Assembly: GCF_036013955.1 (NCBI RefSeq)
Contig: NZ_CP107903.1
Span: forward strand, 992,001 to 1,056,000
Direction: 5' to 3'
DNA length: 64,000 bases
From: Streptomyces sp. NBC_00459
Lineage (GTDB): Bacteria; Actinomycetota; Actinomycetes; Streptomycetales; Streptomycetaceae
The first letter of the stretch is position 1. Every line of letters begins with the position of its first letter. The position numbers and the translations under genes were made by a program. The notes below the pieces were generated by a model, which was given only the letters and a program-made list of their open reading frames with translations, was not told the DNA's origin and made no database searches. This document shows, piece after piece, positions 53,133 through 61,148 of the stretch.

Positions 53133-53933
53133 ATGGTCGTGAACACGGAGGTACGGGAGCTGACCGGCGTCGAGGAACTGCTGGCGGCGACCGACCTGAT
53201 CACCGAGGTATGGCAGGCGGAGATTCCGCCGGTGCCGTTTCCCTTCATGCGGGCCCTCAGCCAAGCCGGGGCACAGGTGCTCGGCGGCCTCGTCGACGGG
53301 CGGCTCGCCGGAGTGGCGGTGGGTTTCCTCGGCTCCGATCCGGACGGGCCCCTGCTGCACTCGCATGTGGTCGGCGTCGGTAAGGAGTGGCGGAGCACGG
53401 GTGTGGGCCGGGCGATCAAGCTCGGCCAGCGCGAATGGTGCCTGGAGCGCGGCGTCAAGCGGATGGCCTGGACGTTCGACCCGCTGCGGACCGCCAACGC
53501 CTCCTTCAACCTGGCCGGACTCGGCGCCACGGGCGTCTCGTACCACGCGGAGTTCTACGGACAGATGAACGACGCCTTCAACCGCGGGATACCGACGGAC
53601 CGGGTCCTGGTGCACTGGGATCTGGCGGCCGCCGAGCCCAGCCGCTCGCCCGCTCCGGCCCGTTGTGACAGCCCTCTGCTGGATATCGGTGAGACGGGAG
53701 GGCCGGTGCGCCGGGCCGTGGACCCCCGGCCCGGTGAGGAGGTGCGGCTGCGCGTCCCGGCGCTGCTGCCTGATGACGTTTCCCTGGTCCTGGACTGGCG
53801 CCTCGCTCTGCGCGAGGCGATGCGGCCGCTGCTGCGGTCCGGATACCGATGGACGGGAGCCGACCGGAACGGCACCTACGTCCTCACCACTCCCCTTGAC
53901 CCGAAGATCCCGACGAGCCCGAGGAACCGATGA
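53133..53933 (+). CDS. GNAT-family N-acyltransferase, likely amino-acid N-succinyltransferase
   Basis: A 266-residue protein with an N-terminal GNAT fold (about 1-170). The acetyl-CoA-type pyrophosphate motif is HVVGVGKEWRSTGVGRAIKLG, then LERGVKRMAWTFDPLRTANA and GVSYHAEFYGQMNDAFNRGI, typical of COG3375. A C-terminal 90-residue extension is of unknown role. It overlaps the racemase start by 4 nt (ATGA). In the Geobacillus pathway a GNAT enzyme N-succinylates D-amino acids before racemisation, and the same three-gene order here supports that role. Acetyl rather than succinyl donor cannot be excluded. Confidence 0.82.
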   Translation: MVVNTEVRELTGVEELLAATDLITEVWQAEIPPVPFPFMRALSQAGAQVLGGLVDGRLAGVAVGFLGSDPDGPLLHSHVVGVGKEWRSTGVGRAIKLGQREWCLERGVKRMAWTFDPLRTANASFNLAGLGATGVSYHAEFYGQMNDAFNRGIPTDRVLVHWDLAAAEPSRSPAPARCDSPLLDIGETGGPVRRAVDPRPGEEVRLRVPALLPDDVSLVLDWRLALREAMRPLLRSGYRWTGADRNGTYVLTTPLDPKIPTSPRNR

Positions 53934-55045
53934 ACCTGAAGATCGAAGCTGTCGAACTCCGGCGGGTCGCCATCCCGCTGGCGTCCCCGTTCCGCACCTC
54001 GTTCAGCACCCAGACCGAGCGCGATGTGCTGCTGGTGCGGGTGATCACCGACCAGGCCGAGGGCTGGGCCGAGTGCGTCGCGATCGCCGACCCGCTGTAC
54101 TCGAGCGAGTTCACCGACGGTGCGCACCGGATTGTCGCGGACCATCTGCTGCCCCGCCTGTTCGCCGCGGAGCGGCTCAACGCCGATCTGGTGGCCCCGC
54201 TGCTGGAGCCGGTGCGCGGGCACCGGATGGCCAAAGCGGCGGTGGAGACGGCCGTGCTCGACGCCCAGCTGAAGGCCGCCGGAGTTCCGCTGAGCCGCCA
54301 CCTGGGGGCGACCGCGACGCATGTCGACTCCGGCGTGTCGGTGAGCATCTACGACGCCGTACCGGAGCTGCTCGACGCGGTGGCGGGCTACCTGGACGCC
54401 GGATACCGCCGGATCAAGCTCAAGATCGAGCCGGGCTGGGACATCGAACCGGTCGCCGCGGTGCGGGAGCGATTCGGCGACGACGTGCTCCTCCAGGTGG
54501 ACGCCAACTCCGCCTACACCCGCTCCGACGCCCGCCACCTCGCGCTCCTCGACGCCTTCGGGCTCCTCCTGATCGAGCAGCCACTCGACGAGGAGGACAT
54601 CGCCGGCCACGCCCAGCTCGCCCGCGTCGTGCGGACCCCGATCTGTCTCGACGAGTCGGTCGTCTCCGCCCAAGCCGCGTACGAGGCGATCCGCACCGGC
54701 GCCTGCGGAATCGTCAACATCAAGCCCGGCCGGGTCGGCGGCTACCTCGAAGCGCGCCGCGTGCACGACGTCTGCGCGGCAGCCGGCATCCCCGTCTGGG
54801 CCGGTGGAATGCTGGAGACCGGGATCGGCCGGGCGGCCAACCTCGCCCTGGGCGGCCTGCCCAACTTCACCCTGCCCTCGGACATCTCGGCCTCCGACCG
54901 CTACTTCGAGCAGGACCTGACCGAGCCGATCACGATGACCGAGGACGGCCGCATCGAAATCCCGACCGGGCCCGGCATCGGCGTCGCCCCGATCCCCGAA
55001 GTACTGGCGGAACTCACGGTCACCGCGCAGGTGCTCAAGCCATGA
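53930..55045 (+). CDS. Enolase-superfamily N-succinylamino acid racemase / o-succinylbenzoate synthase-like
   Basis: A 371-residue muconate-lactonising-type enolase-superfamily enzyme. Catalytic residues are visible: the KxK pair in RRIKLKIEPGW, metal ligands in LQVDANSAY, LLIEQPLDEED and ICLDESV, and the second catalytic Lys in IVNIKPGRVGG. This combination defines the OSBS/NSAR group; pipelines often call it menC. Lying between a GNAT transferase and an M20 hydrolase, with ATGA overlaps at both ends and no menaquinone genes nearby, it is better read as an N-succinyl (N-acyl) amino acid racemase. Confidence 0.9.
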   Translation: MNLKIEAVELRRVAIPLASPFRTSFSTQTERDVLLVRVITDQAEGWAECVAIADPLYSSEFTDGAHRIVADHLLPRLFAAERLNADLVAPLLEPVRGHRMAKAAVETAVLDAQLKAAGVPLSRHLGATATHVDSGVSVSIYDAVPELLDAVAGYLDAGYRRIKLKIEPGWDIEPVAAVRERFGDDVLLQVDANSAYTRSDARHLALLDAFGLLLIEQPLDEEDIAGHAQLARVVRTPICLDESVVSAQAAYEAIRTGACGIVNIKPGRVGGYLEARRVHDVCAAAGIPVWAGGMLETGIGRAANLALGGLPNFTLPSDISASDRYFEQDLTEPITMTEDGRIEIPTGPGIGVAPIPEVLAELTVTAQVLKP

Positions 55046-56151
55046 CCCTCCTGGACGAACTGACCGCGCGCACCGAGGAGATGGCCCGGGCAACCCTCGA
55101 CCTGTGCCTGGTGGAGTCGCCGTCCGAGGACTTCGGGCGACTGGCCCGGGTCGCGGACCATACCGCCGAGCTGGGCACCCGCCTGCTCGGCCGCGCGCCC
55201 GAGTGGATCACCGAGCAGGACCGGCCGGCGCTGTACTGGGAGCCGGCGCCGGGTGGCGTGCTGCTGCTCGGCCACCTCGACACGGTGTGGCCGGTCGGCA
55301 CCCTGGCCCGCTGGCCGAAGCCGTTGTGCACTCGGACCACCCTCAGTTGCCCCGGCGTCTTCGACATGAAGGCCGGGGTCGTGCAGGGCCTGTACGCGAT
55401 GGCGGCGCTCGGCTCACCCGCGGGCTGCGGCATGCTGCTGACCACCGACGAGGAGATCGGCTCACCCGTCTCCCGACCACTGATCGAAAGGGTTGCCGCC
55501 CGTGCCGGGGCAGTTCTGGTGCTGGAGGCCAGCGCGGACGGCGCACTCAAGACCGGCCGCAAGGGCGTCAGCCAGTATGTGGTGCGGGTTCTGGGGCGGG
55601 CCGCGCACGCCGGCCTGGAACCCGAGAAAGGCGTGAACGCGCTCCTGGAGCTCGCCGAACAGGCCCGCACCGTCGCCTCGTTCGGTTCCGGCGGGCTCAC
55701 CGTCACTCCCACTCTCGCCGCCGCCGGCACCACGACCAACACCGTGCCGGCCGAGGCCCACTTCCACGTGGACGCCCGCGCCGCCACCCGCGCCGAGCAG
55801 GACGCCCTGCATGCCAGGATGGCCGCACTGTCTCCGGTGCTGCCCAGTGCCTCGGTCACCGTCGAGGGCGGCCCCAACCGCCCGCCGATGGAGGCGGGAC
55901 AGGCCCTGCCCCTGCTGGATCTCGCGCGCCTCGCCGCCAGGGACCTCGGTCTCGGAGACATCCGCGCGGTCAGTGTCGGTGGCGCGTCCGACGGCAACTT
56001 CACGGCCGGGATCGGCATCCCCACCCTCGACGGCCTCGGCGCGGTCGGCGCACACGCGCACGCCGAAGGCGAGTACGCCGTCATCGCCGAAATGCCCCGC
56101 CGGGCGGCCCTCGTCGCCGGCCTCGTCGCCCGCCTGCTGCCACCTGTGTGA
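55042..56151 (+). CDS. M20-family metallopeptidase, likely N-acyl-L-amino acid deacylase
   Basis: A 369-residue M20 zinc hydrolase. The metal and catalytic residues follow the family order: LLLGHLDTVWP (His, Asp), GVFDMKAGVVQG (bridging Asp), TTDEEIGSP (catalytic and metal Glu), VLEASADG and the last ligand in AHAHAEGEY. A dimerisation/lid domain lies at about 165-275. It starts in an ATGA overlap with the racemase. In the proposed route it removes the succinyl group only from the L-isomer, making D-to-L conversion irreversible. Confidence 0.9.
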   Translation: MTLLDELTARTEEMARATLDLCLVESPSEDFGRLARVADHTAELGTRLLGRAPEWITEQDRPALYWEPAPGGVLLLGHLDTVWPVGTLARWPKPLCTRTTLSCPGVFDMKAGVVQGLYAMAALGSPAGCGMLLTTDEEIGSPVSRPLIERVAARAGAVLVLEASADGALKTGRKGVSQYVVRVLGRAAHAGLEPEKGVNALLELAEQARTVASFGSGGLTVTPTLAAAGTTTNTVPAEAHFHVDARAATRAEQDALHARMAALSPVLPSASVTVEGGPNRPPMEAGQALPLLDLARLAARDLGLGDIRAVSVGGASDGNFTAGIGIPTLDGLGAVGAHAHAEGEYAVIAEMPRRAALVAGLVARLLPPV

Positions 56152-56306
56152 CGTCGCCGCAGCCCTGTCTTCCGTCCCTCAGTCCAGGAACCGGCGATGC
56201 CGAGGCTCTCGGGCCACGGCGTACCACGCACCGTATGTCCGGACAGGGCGCCGGACCGCGCGCGGCATGTGGCCGGACGCACCCCGATGCGCAACGGGCC
56301 GACATA

Positions 56307-56423
56307 TCCGGAAAGGGAAACAAGCAGGCTCTCCTCGCCCTCACACGCCGACGCATCAACGTTCTGTGGGCAGTGATCCGCGACAAGCGGCTTGACACCA
56401 GTGTTGGAAAGTCCCGTAACTGA
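56307..56423 (+). pseudogene. IS110-family transposase, C-terminal remnant
   Basis: The short translation GKGNKQALLALTRRRINVLW followed by AVIRDKRLDTS matches the conserved C-terminal end of IS110/IS116/IS902 transposases (K.HNQALLALARRR.DVL..ML.RD). Only about 35 residues survive, with no start or catalytic domain. Confidence 0.6.
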
Positions 56424-56599
56424 TCAGGTAAATCGACAGCCCTCCGCTGAACAGCGAGGATGCAGGGTCATCGATCCGTTCGTCCATGGACCACGCGGCC
56501 CTGGTAGCTATGACCGATGAGATGGACACGCCGCGTTCCGTCCAGCGCCTTGACGAGCTGCTGATCGACTGACCTCCGCCACCCGCGACTTGACGAGGG
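56424..56599. other. Non-coding stretch between IS remnants
   Basis: Together with 56152-56306 and 56776-56877 this belongs to a 767-bp region without an intact gene. A 28-codon open frame (56486-56572, plus strand, MDHAALVAMTDEMD) is codon-like but too short to identify. I see no complete inverted repeats or target duplication for the flanking IS fragments. Confidence 0.4.
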
Positions 56600-56775
56600 A
56601 TGATCCTTGCCGTGGCTGGTGTGATTGCGGCGTCTGAGCCGTCTCGGGTAGTCCCGTTCACCAGGCTGAGCCCACGACAGTCCGGCAAGATGATCACCGC
56701 GTTGAGGCGTGAGGGTGCGGACTCCGTCCGCGAAGGCCGACCGCGGAGTCCGCCGCTGGAGGGCCGGTTTCCACC
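56600..56775 (+). pseudogene. IS5-family transposase, N-terminal remnant
   Basis: The translation VIAASEPSRVVPFTRLSPRQ, then GKMITALRREGADSVREGRP, matches the N-terminus of Streptomyces IS5-type transposases (PFTGLSPRQFGKLVTALRRE, then GRPWSLPLEDRVL). The homology breaks off after RPRSPPLEG; the DDE domain is missing. Confidence 0.6.
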
Positions 56776-56877
56776 ACGCGATGCTCGGAATCGCTCGCCG
56801 TCACCCCGGGCGCGGAGAGGCACAGGGCCACGTTGTGTTGGCCCGTGGATCTGGCGATGGACGCAGGGCCGCTAGCC

Positions 56878-56885
56878 TGTATACA
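56878..56885. promoter_or_regulatory. TGTATACA operator 1 (GntR autoregulatory site)
   Basis: A perfect 8-bp palindrome overlapping the last base of a TAGCCT -10-like box (56873-56878) 34 bp before the gntR start. Position on the promoter suggests autorepression. Confidence 0.6.
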
Positions 56886-56918
56886 AATCTGCGTGCGGCA
56901 GGGTCGACGAGGAGTGCC

Positions 56919-57644
56919 ATGGTCCGGGCGACGGGCAAGAGCGAAGCGGTCTACGAGCGGCTGAAGGGCGACATCGAGTCGTTGCGCCTGCGGCCGGGGG
57001 CCAAGTTGAGCGAGGTCCAGCTGGGAGAGGAACTCGGTGCCTCGCGGACGCCGGTGCGGGAGGCCATCCGACGGCTGGCGGCGGAGGGATTGATCGACTT
57101 CGTGCCGGGCGAGGTGGCCCGGGTCGCGCCGATCTCGTTGGGAGGGGTACGGGCTCTGTTCGAGTTCCGGATGCTGCTGGAGCCACGGGCGGCTGCGTCG
57201 GTGGCGACGGCGGGCGCGGTCGACGAGCGGGTTCGGGTGCCGTTCCTCGAACTGCTGGAACGGCTGGAGGAGTTCGATGAGTCGTTCCGCGCGTTGGCCC
57301 CAGCCGCGCAGGCGCGTTCGTACCAGGAGTTCTACGAGGTGACAGAGGGCTTCGACCAGGCGGTGATCGCCACGTGTCGCAATCCCTACCTCGCTCGCAC
57401 GATCCGCGACCTGCGCAGTCAGACCGTACGGCTGCGGCACCTCTCGCACAGCGGTCCGCGTCGCATGCTCACCTCGCTGGAGGAGCATCGCGCGATGCTG
57501 AAGGCGATCCTGCAGGCGGACGCCCAGGCGGCGGAGGCGGCCTGCCGGCACCACCTGGCGCAGACGCTGCAAGCTCTCATTGAGAGTCTGACCGGCCAGG
57601 ATTTCATGATCGCCGCGGACGTCCAGCTGGACGTCATCAGCTGA
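56919..57644 (+). CDS. GntR-family (FCD subfamily) transcriptional regulator
   Basis: A 241-residue regulator with an N-terminal winged HTH (about 10-75: KLSEVQLGEELGASRTPVRE, AIRRLAAEGLIDFVP) and an all-helical FCD effector domain (FEFRMLLEPRAAASVATA, then CRNPYLARTI and the closing LEEHRAMLKAILQADAQAAE). FCD regulators usually respond to organic acids. GAGGAG lies 5 nt before ATG 56919. A TGTATACA palindrome precedes it, and the same palindrome precedes the downstream dehydrogenase operon and the transporter, so it is the probable local repressor. Confidence 0.92.
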   Translation: MVRATGKSEAVYERLKGDIESLRLRPGAKLSEVQLGEELGASRTPVREAIRRLAAEGLIDFVPGEVARVAPISLGGVRALFEFRMLLEPRAAASVATAGAVDERVRVPFLELLERLEEFDESFRALAPAAQARSYQEFYEVTEGFDQAVIATCRNPYLARTIRDLRSQTVRLRHLSHSGPRRMLTSLEEHRAMLKAILQADAQAAEAACRHHLAQTLQALIESLTGQDFMIAADVQLDVIS

Positions 57645-57701
57645 ACTCAACGCTGTTCCAGTGAGTGGCGCTGAGGTCTGTGGTTTTCTTGGACGCAGTG
57701 A

Positions 57702-57723
57702 TGTATACAGAACTGAATACATT
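57702..57723. promoter_or_regulatory. TGTATACA operator 2 upstream of the dehydrogenase operon
   Basis: TGTATACA (57702-57709) followed 5 bp later by GAATACATT (57715-57723), a degenerate second copy. It lies 26 bp upstream of the Ldh_2 start codon. Confidence 0.6.
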
Positions 57724-57748
57724 ACTGTCCACCGCGAGGGGCCGTTCC

Positions 57749-58819
57749 ATGCCGCCTATTGTCGGCGCCGCCGACCTGTTGGAGTTCGCCACAGCCGCCA
57801 CCGAGGCCCACGGCGTTCCGCCCGCGGACGCCCGTCTGCTTGCCGACACGCTCGTGACGGCGGAGTTGTGGGGCCATCCGTCCCACGGGATGCTGCGGCT
57901 GCCCTGGTACCTCGACCGCCTCGCGAGCGGTGCGACCACTGCTGTCGCTGCCCCGCAGACCGTGAGCGACAACGGCGCCGTCCTCGTCGTCGATGGTCAC
58001 GACGGCCTCGGACAGGTACTCACCGACCGTGCGGTGACCTGGGGTGTGGAGCGTGCCCGCCTGCACGGGATCAGCGCGGTCGCGGTGCGCAACTCCGGGC
58101 ACTTCGGCACGGCTGCCTACTTCACCCGCAAGGCCGCCGAGGAAGGCTGTGTGGCGCTGCTGGCCACCAACGCCAGTCCGGCGATGGCTCCTTGGGGCGG
58201 GACGGAGAAGCGGGTCGGCACCAATCCATGGTCGATCGCCGCGCCGGGCGGTCGGCACGGCACGGTAGTGATGGACATCGCCAACACCGCGGTGGCGCGC
58301 GGCAAGATCTACCACGCCAAGGAGCGCGGCGAGCCGATCCCGAAGGGCTGGGCGGCCGACGCGGACGGGGTGCCGACGACCGATCCGCGGCGCGCCGTCG
58401 AGGGGCTGATCCTGCCGATGGCGGGACACAAGGGCTACGCCATCTCGTTCATGTTCGACGTGCTCGCGGGCGTGCTGACCGGCAGCGCCTTCGGCTCGGC
58501 GGTGGTCGGCCCCTACCAGCCCACCGGCCGCAGCGGCGTCGGTCACCTGCTGATCTGCGTCGACATCGCGTCGATGGCCGACCCGGACGAGTTCGGGGCA
58601 CGGATGGAGGCCCTGGTCGAGGAGACCAAGTCCACGCCCGTCGCGCCGGGCACCGCCGAGGTCTTCGTCCCCGGCGAACCCGAGGTCCGCACCGCGGAGC
58701 GCCTGCGTCGCGAGGGCATCACCGTCGCCGACGACACCTGGGCCGCCCTTGCACACATCGCCGACACCACCGCGGTACCCCTGCCCCTCCCCGTCCACTC
58801 CCAGGAGCTGCCCTCATGA
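57749..58819 (+). CDS. Ldh_2-family (malate/L-lactate/sulfolactate-type) NAD(P)-dependent dehydrogenase
   Basis: A 356-residue member of the Ldh_2 superfamily, whose members oxidise 2-hydroxy acids or reduce 2-oxo acids (malate, sulfolactate, ureidoglycolate, diketogulonate). Landmarks are ELWGHPSHGMLRLPWYLDRL with the catalytic His, VAVRNSGHFGTAAYFTRKA, ATNASPAMAPWGG and GGRHGTVVMDIANTAVARGK. The substrate cannot be read by motif. ATG 57749 follows GAGGGG; codons farther upstream lie inside the operator. It is the first gene of an overlapping operon with an ABM-type protein. Confidence 0.9.
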   Translation: MPPIVGAADLLEFATAATEAHGVPPADARLLADTLVTAELWGHPSHGMLRLPWYLDRLASGATTAVAAPQTVSDNGAVLVVDGHDGLGQVLTDRAVTWGVERARLHGISAVAVRNSGHFGTAAYFTRKAAEEGCVALLATNASPAMAPWGGTEKRVGTNPWSIAAPGGRHGTVVMDIANTAVARGKIYHAKERGEPIPKGWAADADGVPTTDPRRAVEGLILPMAGHKGYAISFMFDVLAGVLTGSAFGSAVVGPYQPTGRSGVGHLLICVDIASMADPDEFGARMEALVEETKSTPVAPGTAEVFVPGEPEVRTAERLRREGITVADDTWAALAHIADTTAVPLPLPVHSQELPS

Positions 58820-59118
58820 TCGCTCTGACCGTGTCCCTCCAGGTGGTCCCCGGCCGTCGTGACGACTTCCTCAAGGCGATCGAGGAGAACGCCGAGCGGT
58901 CGTTCAGGGACGAGACGGGCTGTCGCTATTTCGACGTCGTGTGCGACCTGGCCGACGACCACCATTTCGTCTTCCACGAGATCTACGACGACGAGGCCGC
59001 AGTCGACGCGCACCGTGCCGCGCCCCACTTCAAGGTCTGGCGCGAGGCGGCGGCGAAGTACGTCGTGCCCGGCAGCCAGGTCAACACGCTCTCCCGCCGT
59101 CTGTTCCACCACTCCTGA
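58816..59118 (+). CDS. ABM-domain (antibiotic biosynthesis monooxygenase-like) small protein
   Basis: A 100-residue ferredoxin-like ABM-fold protein: VSLQVVPGRRDDFLKAIEEN, ERSFRDETGCRYFDVVCD, HHFVFHEIYDDEAAVDAHRA and PHFKVWREAAAKYV match the family. Members are YgiN-type quinol monooxygenases or isomerase-like enzymes and work as dimers. It overlaps the dehydrogenase stop by 4 nt (ATGA), so the two products are probably made together. Its chemistry in this operon is unknown. Confidence 0.88.
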   Translation: MIALTVSLQVVPGRRDDFLKAIEENAERSFRDETGCRYFDVVCDLADDHHFVFHEIYDDEAAVDAHRAAPHFKVWREAAAKYVVPGSQVNTLSRRLFHHS

Positions 59119-59139
59119 CCTCTAGATCGGAGCCGCCCC

Positions 59140-59574
59140 GTGTGCACCAAGCCCGCCGAGCCGAACCTGCTCATCGACCCCGACGAGGTCGAACGCTTCG
59201 ACCGTGGTGGCGGTGTGGCCACCCTCCCCTACGTCGGCAAGTGGAACTCCGGGACGGCCGTCATCACGACCGGCCAGACCGTCTTCCAGCCCGGCACCGG
59301 ACTGCCCCTGCACAGCCACAACGTCGAGGAGTCCGTGCTGATCCTGGAGGGCGAGGCGACCGCCGAGATCGACGGTGAGTTCTTCGACCTGGAGGCCGGC
59401 CGGGCGACCTGGGTCCCGGCGGGCGTCCCGCACCGCTTCTTCAACCGGGGCGAGGGCGTCATGCGGATCTACTGGGTCTACGGCGGCCGGGACGTCACCC
59501 GCACCATCACTGCCACCGGTGAGACCTTCGAACACCTCTCGGCGAGCGACAAGGGAGGGGCCCCCACCTCATGA
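59140..59574 (+). CDS. Cupin-domain protein
   Basis: A 144-residue single-domain cupin. Motif 1 is PLHSHNVEESVLILEGEATA (two His and the Glu) and motif 2 is WVPAGVPHRFFNRGEG (third His), so a complete 3-His/1-Glu metal site is likely. The start is GTG 59140 with GGAG about 8 nt upstream. It lies 21 bp after the ABM gene and overlaps the aldehyde dehydrogenase by 4 nt. It may be an isomerase, decarboxylase or dioxygenase in the same pathway. Confidence 0.85.
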   Translation: MCTKPAEPNLLIDPDEVERFDRGGGVATLPYVGKWNSGTAVITTGQTVFQPGTGLPLHSHNVEESVLILEGEATAEIDGEFFDLEAGRATWVPAGVPHRFFNRGEGVMRIYWVYGGRDVTRTITATGETFEHLSASDKGGAPTS

Positions 59575-60956
59575 GCGCAACCATCCAGACCCTCGACCCC
59601 GCGACGGGCGAGTACCTAGCGACGTACGAAGGCTGGGACGCGGACCGGATCGAAGCCGCCGTCGAGCGTGCACATGCCGCGAGCCGTGCCTGGGCGCTGG
59701 TGCCGGTGGCCGAGCGGGCCGCGCGCGCCGCCCGCCTCGCCCGCACCCTGCGCGAGCACAAGGACCACCTCGCCACCCTGGCCACCACCGAGATGGGCAA
59801 GCCGGCGGCCGAGGCGGAGGGCGAGGTCGAGAAGTCGGCGGTGACGGCCGACTACTACGCCCGGCAGGGGCCCGGGATCCTCGCCGACGAGCGCGTCGGG
59901 GTCGAAGGCGCGGAAGCCTGGGTGGCGTACGAACCGCTCGGGCTCGTCCTCGCGGTCATGCCGTGGAACTTCCCCGTCTGGCAGGTCATGCGCTTCGCCA
60001 TCCCCTCCCTGGTGGCGGGCAACGGTGTGCTGCTGAAGCACTCCTCCAACGTCACCGGCAGTGCCCTGGCCCTTGAGGCACTCTTCGTCGAGGCGGGCTT
60101 CCCCCAACACCTGGTGACCACGCTGGTGATCGCCGACGCGGACGTCCCCGAGGTCACCGCCCGTCTCATCGAGGACGACCGCGTGGCAGCGGTCACCCTC
60201 ACCGGAAGCAACCGGGCGGGCGCGGCCGTCGGCTCGGCGGCCGGGCGGGCGGCGAAGAAGTCCGTACTGGAACTCGGTGGTTCGGACGCATTCGTCGTCC
60301 TGGAGGACGCCGACGTCGAAGCGGCCGCGGCTGCCGCGGTGAAGGCCCGCTTCACCAACTCCGGGCAGAGCTGCGTCTGCGCGAAGCGGTTCATCGTCGC
60401 CGCGTCCGTGGCGGATGCCTTCACCGAGGCGTTCGTGACCGGCGTCGAAGCCCTACGCGTCGGCGACCCGCGCGACCGGGACACCCAAGTCGGCCCGCTC
60501 GCCCGCGACGACCTGCGCGTGGCGATCCAGCGACAGGTCGAGGAGTCCGTCGCCGCCGGTGCCCGCCTGCTGACCGGAGGCAAGCCTATCCCCGGAGACG
60601 GGTTCTTCTACCAGCCGACCGTCCTGGCGAACACCGGCCCGGGCATGCCCGGCTTCGACGAGGAAACCTTCGGCCCACTCGCTGCGATCACCATCGCCCA
60701 GGACGACGAGGACGCCGTACGGCTCGCGAACGCCACGGTGTACGGGCTCGGTCTGAGCGTGTGGACGGCCGACGCCGCTCGCGGGGTTGCGCTGGCCCGT
60801 CGTATCACCAGCGGGGCCGCCTTCGTCAACGCGGTGGTCGCCTCGGATCCGCGGCTGCCCTTCGGTGGCACGAAGCGCAGCGGTTACGGCCGGGAGCTGG
60901 CGTCCGCCGGTATCCGCGAGTTCACCAACACGCGCACCTACTGGGTCACCGTCTGA
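59571..60956 (+). CDS. Aldehyde dehydrogenase (succinate-semialdehyde dehydrogenase-like)
   Basis: A 461-residue aldehyde dehydrogenase close to the Sad/GabD1 branch: VLAVMPWNFPVWQVMRFAIP, LLKHSSNVTGSALALEALF, base Glu in VLELGGSDAFVVLEDAD, catalytic Cys in FTNSGQSCVCAKRFIVA and the C-terminal LPFGGTKRSGYGRELASAG. It oxidises an aldehyde, probably a semialdehyde made in this pathway, to the acid with NAD(P)+. The ATGA overlap with the cupin gene places it in the operon as its last gene. Confidence 0.92.
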   Translation: MSATIQTLDPATGEYLATYEGWDADRIEAAVERAHAASRAWALVPVAERAARAARLARTLREHKDHLATLATTEMGKPAAEAEGEVEKSAVTADYYARQGPGILADERVGVEGAEAWVAYEPLGLVLAVMPWNFPVWQVMRFAIPSLVAGNGVLLKHSSNVTGSALALEALFVEAGFPQHLVTTLVIADADVPEVTARLIEDDRVAAVTLTGSNRAGAAVGSAAGRAAKKSVLELGGSDAFVVLEDADVEAAAAAAVKARFTNSGQSCVCAKRFIVAASVADAFTEAFVTGVEALRVGDPRDRDTQVGPLARDDLRVAIQRQVEESVAAGARLLTGGKPIPGDGFFYQPTVLANTGPGMPGFDEETFGPLAAITIAQDDEDAVRLANATVYGLGLSVWTADAARGVALARRITSGAAFVNAVVASDPRLPFGGTKRSGYGRELASAGIREFTNTRTYWVTV

Positions 60957-61084
60957 CCGGATCACGTCCACGCCGGACCCTGCCTCGGGACCGGTCTGCC
61001 ACCACCTCGGCAGACCGGTCCTCGTGCTGCCCGCTCGTGGCTCTGACCTGGTCATCTCTCGCCGATTTAAGGTCGACAGAGCTC

Positions 61085-61114
61085 TATACATGACTGAATT
61101 CATAGCTGTATACA
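61085..61114. promoter_or_regulatory. TGTATACA operator 3 upstream of the transporter
   Basis: TATACA (61085-61090) and TGTATACA (61107-61114) bracket GAATTCAT. It repeats the palindrome found upstream of gntR and the dehydrogenase operon and ends 34 bp before the transporter start. Confidence 0.6.
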
Positions 61115-61148
61115 GACACTGTTACGGCTACATAGAGAGGAGATGACC

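Noticed and set aside
53930..55045. Menaquinone-pathway MenC
   Set aside because: Family residues fit, but there are no menaquinone genes nearby and the flanking GNAT and M20 genes match the N-succinylamino acid racemase context.
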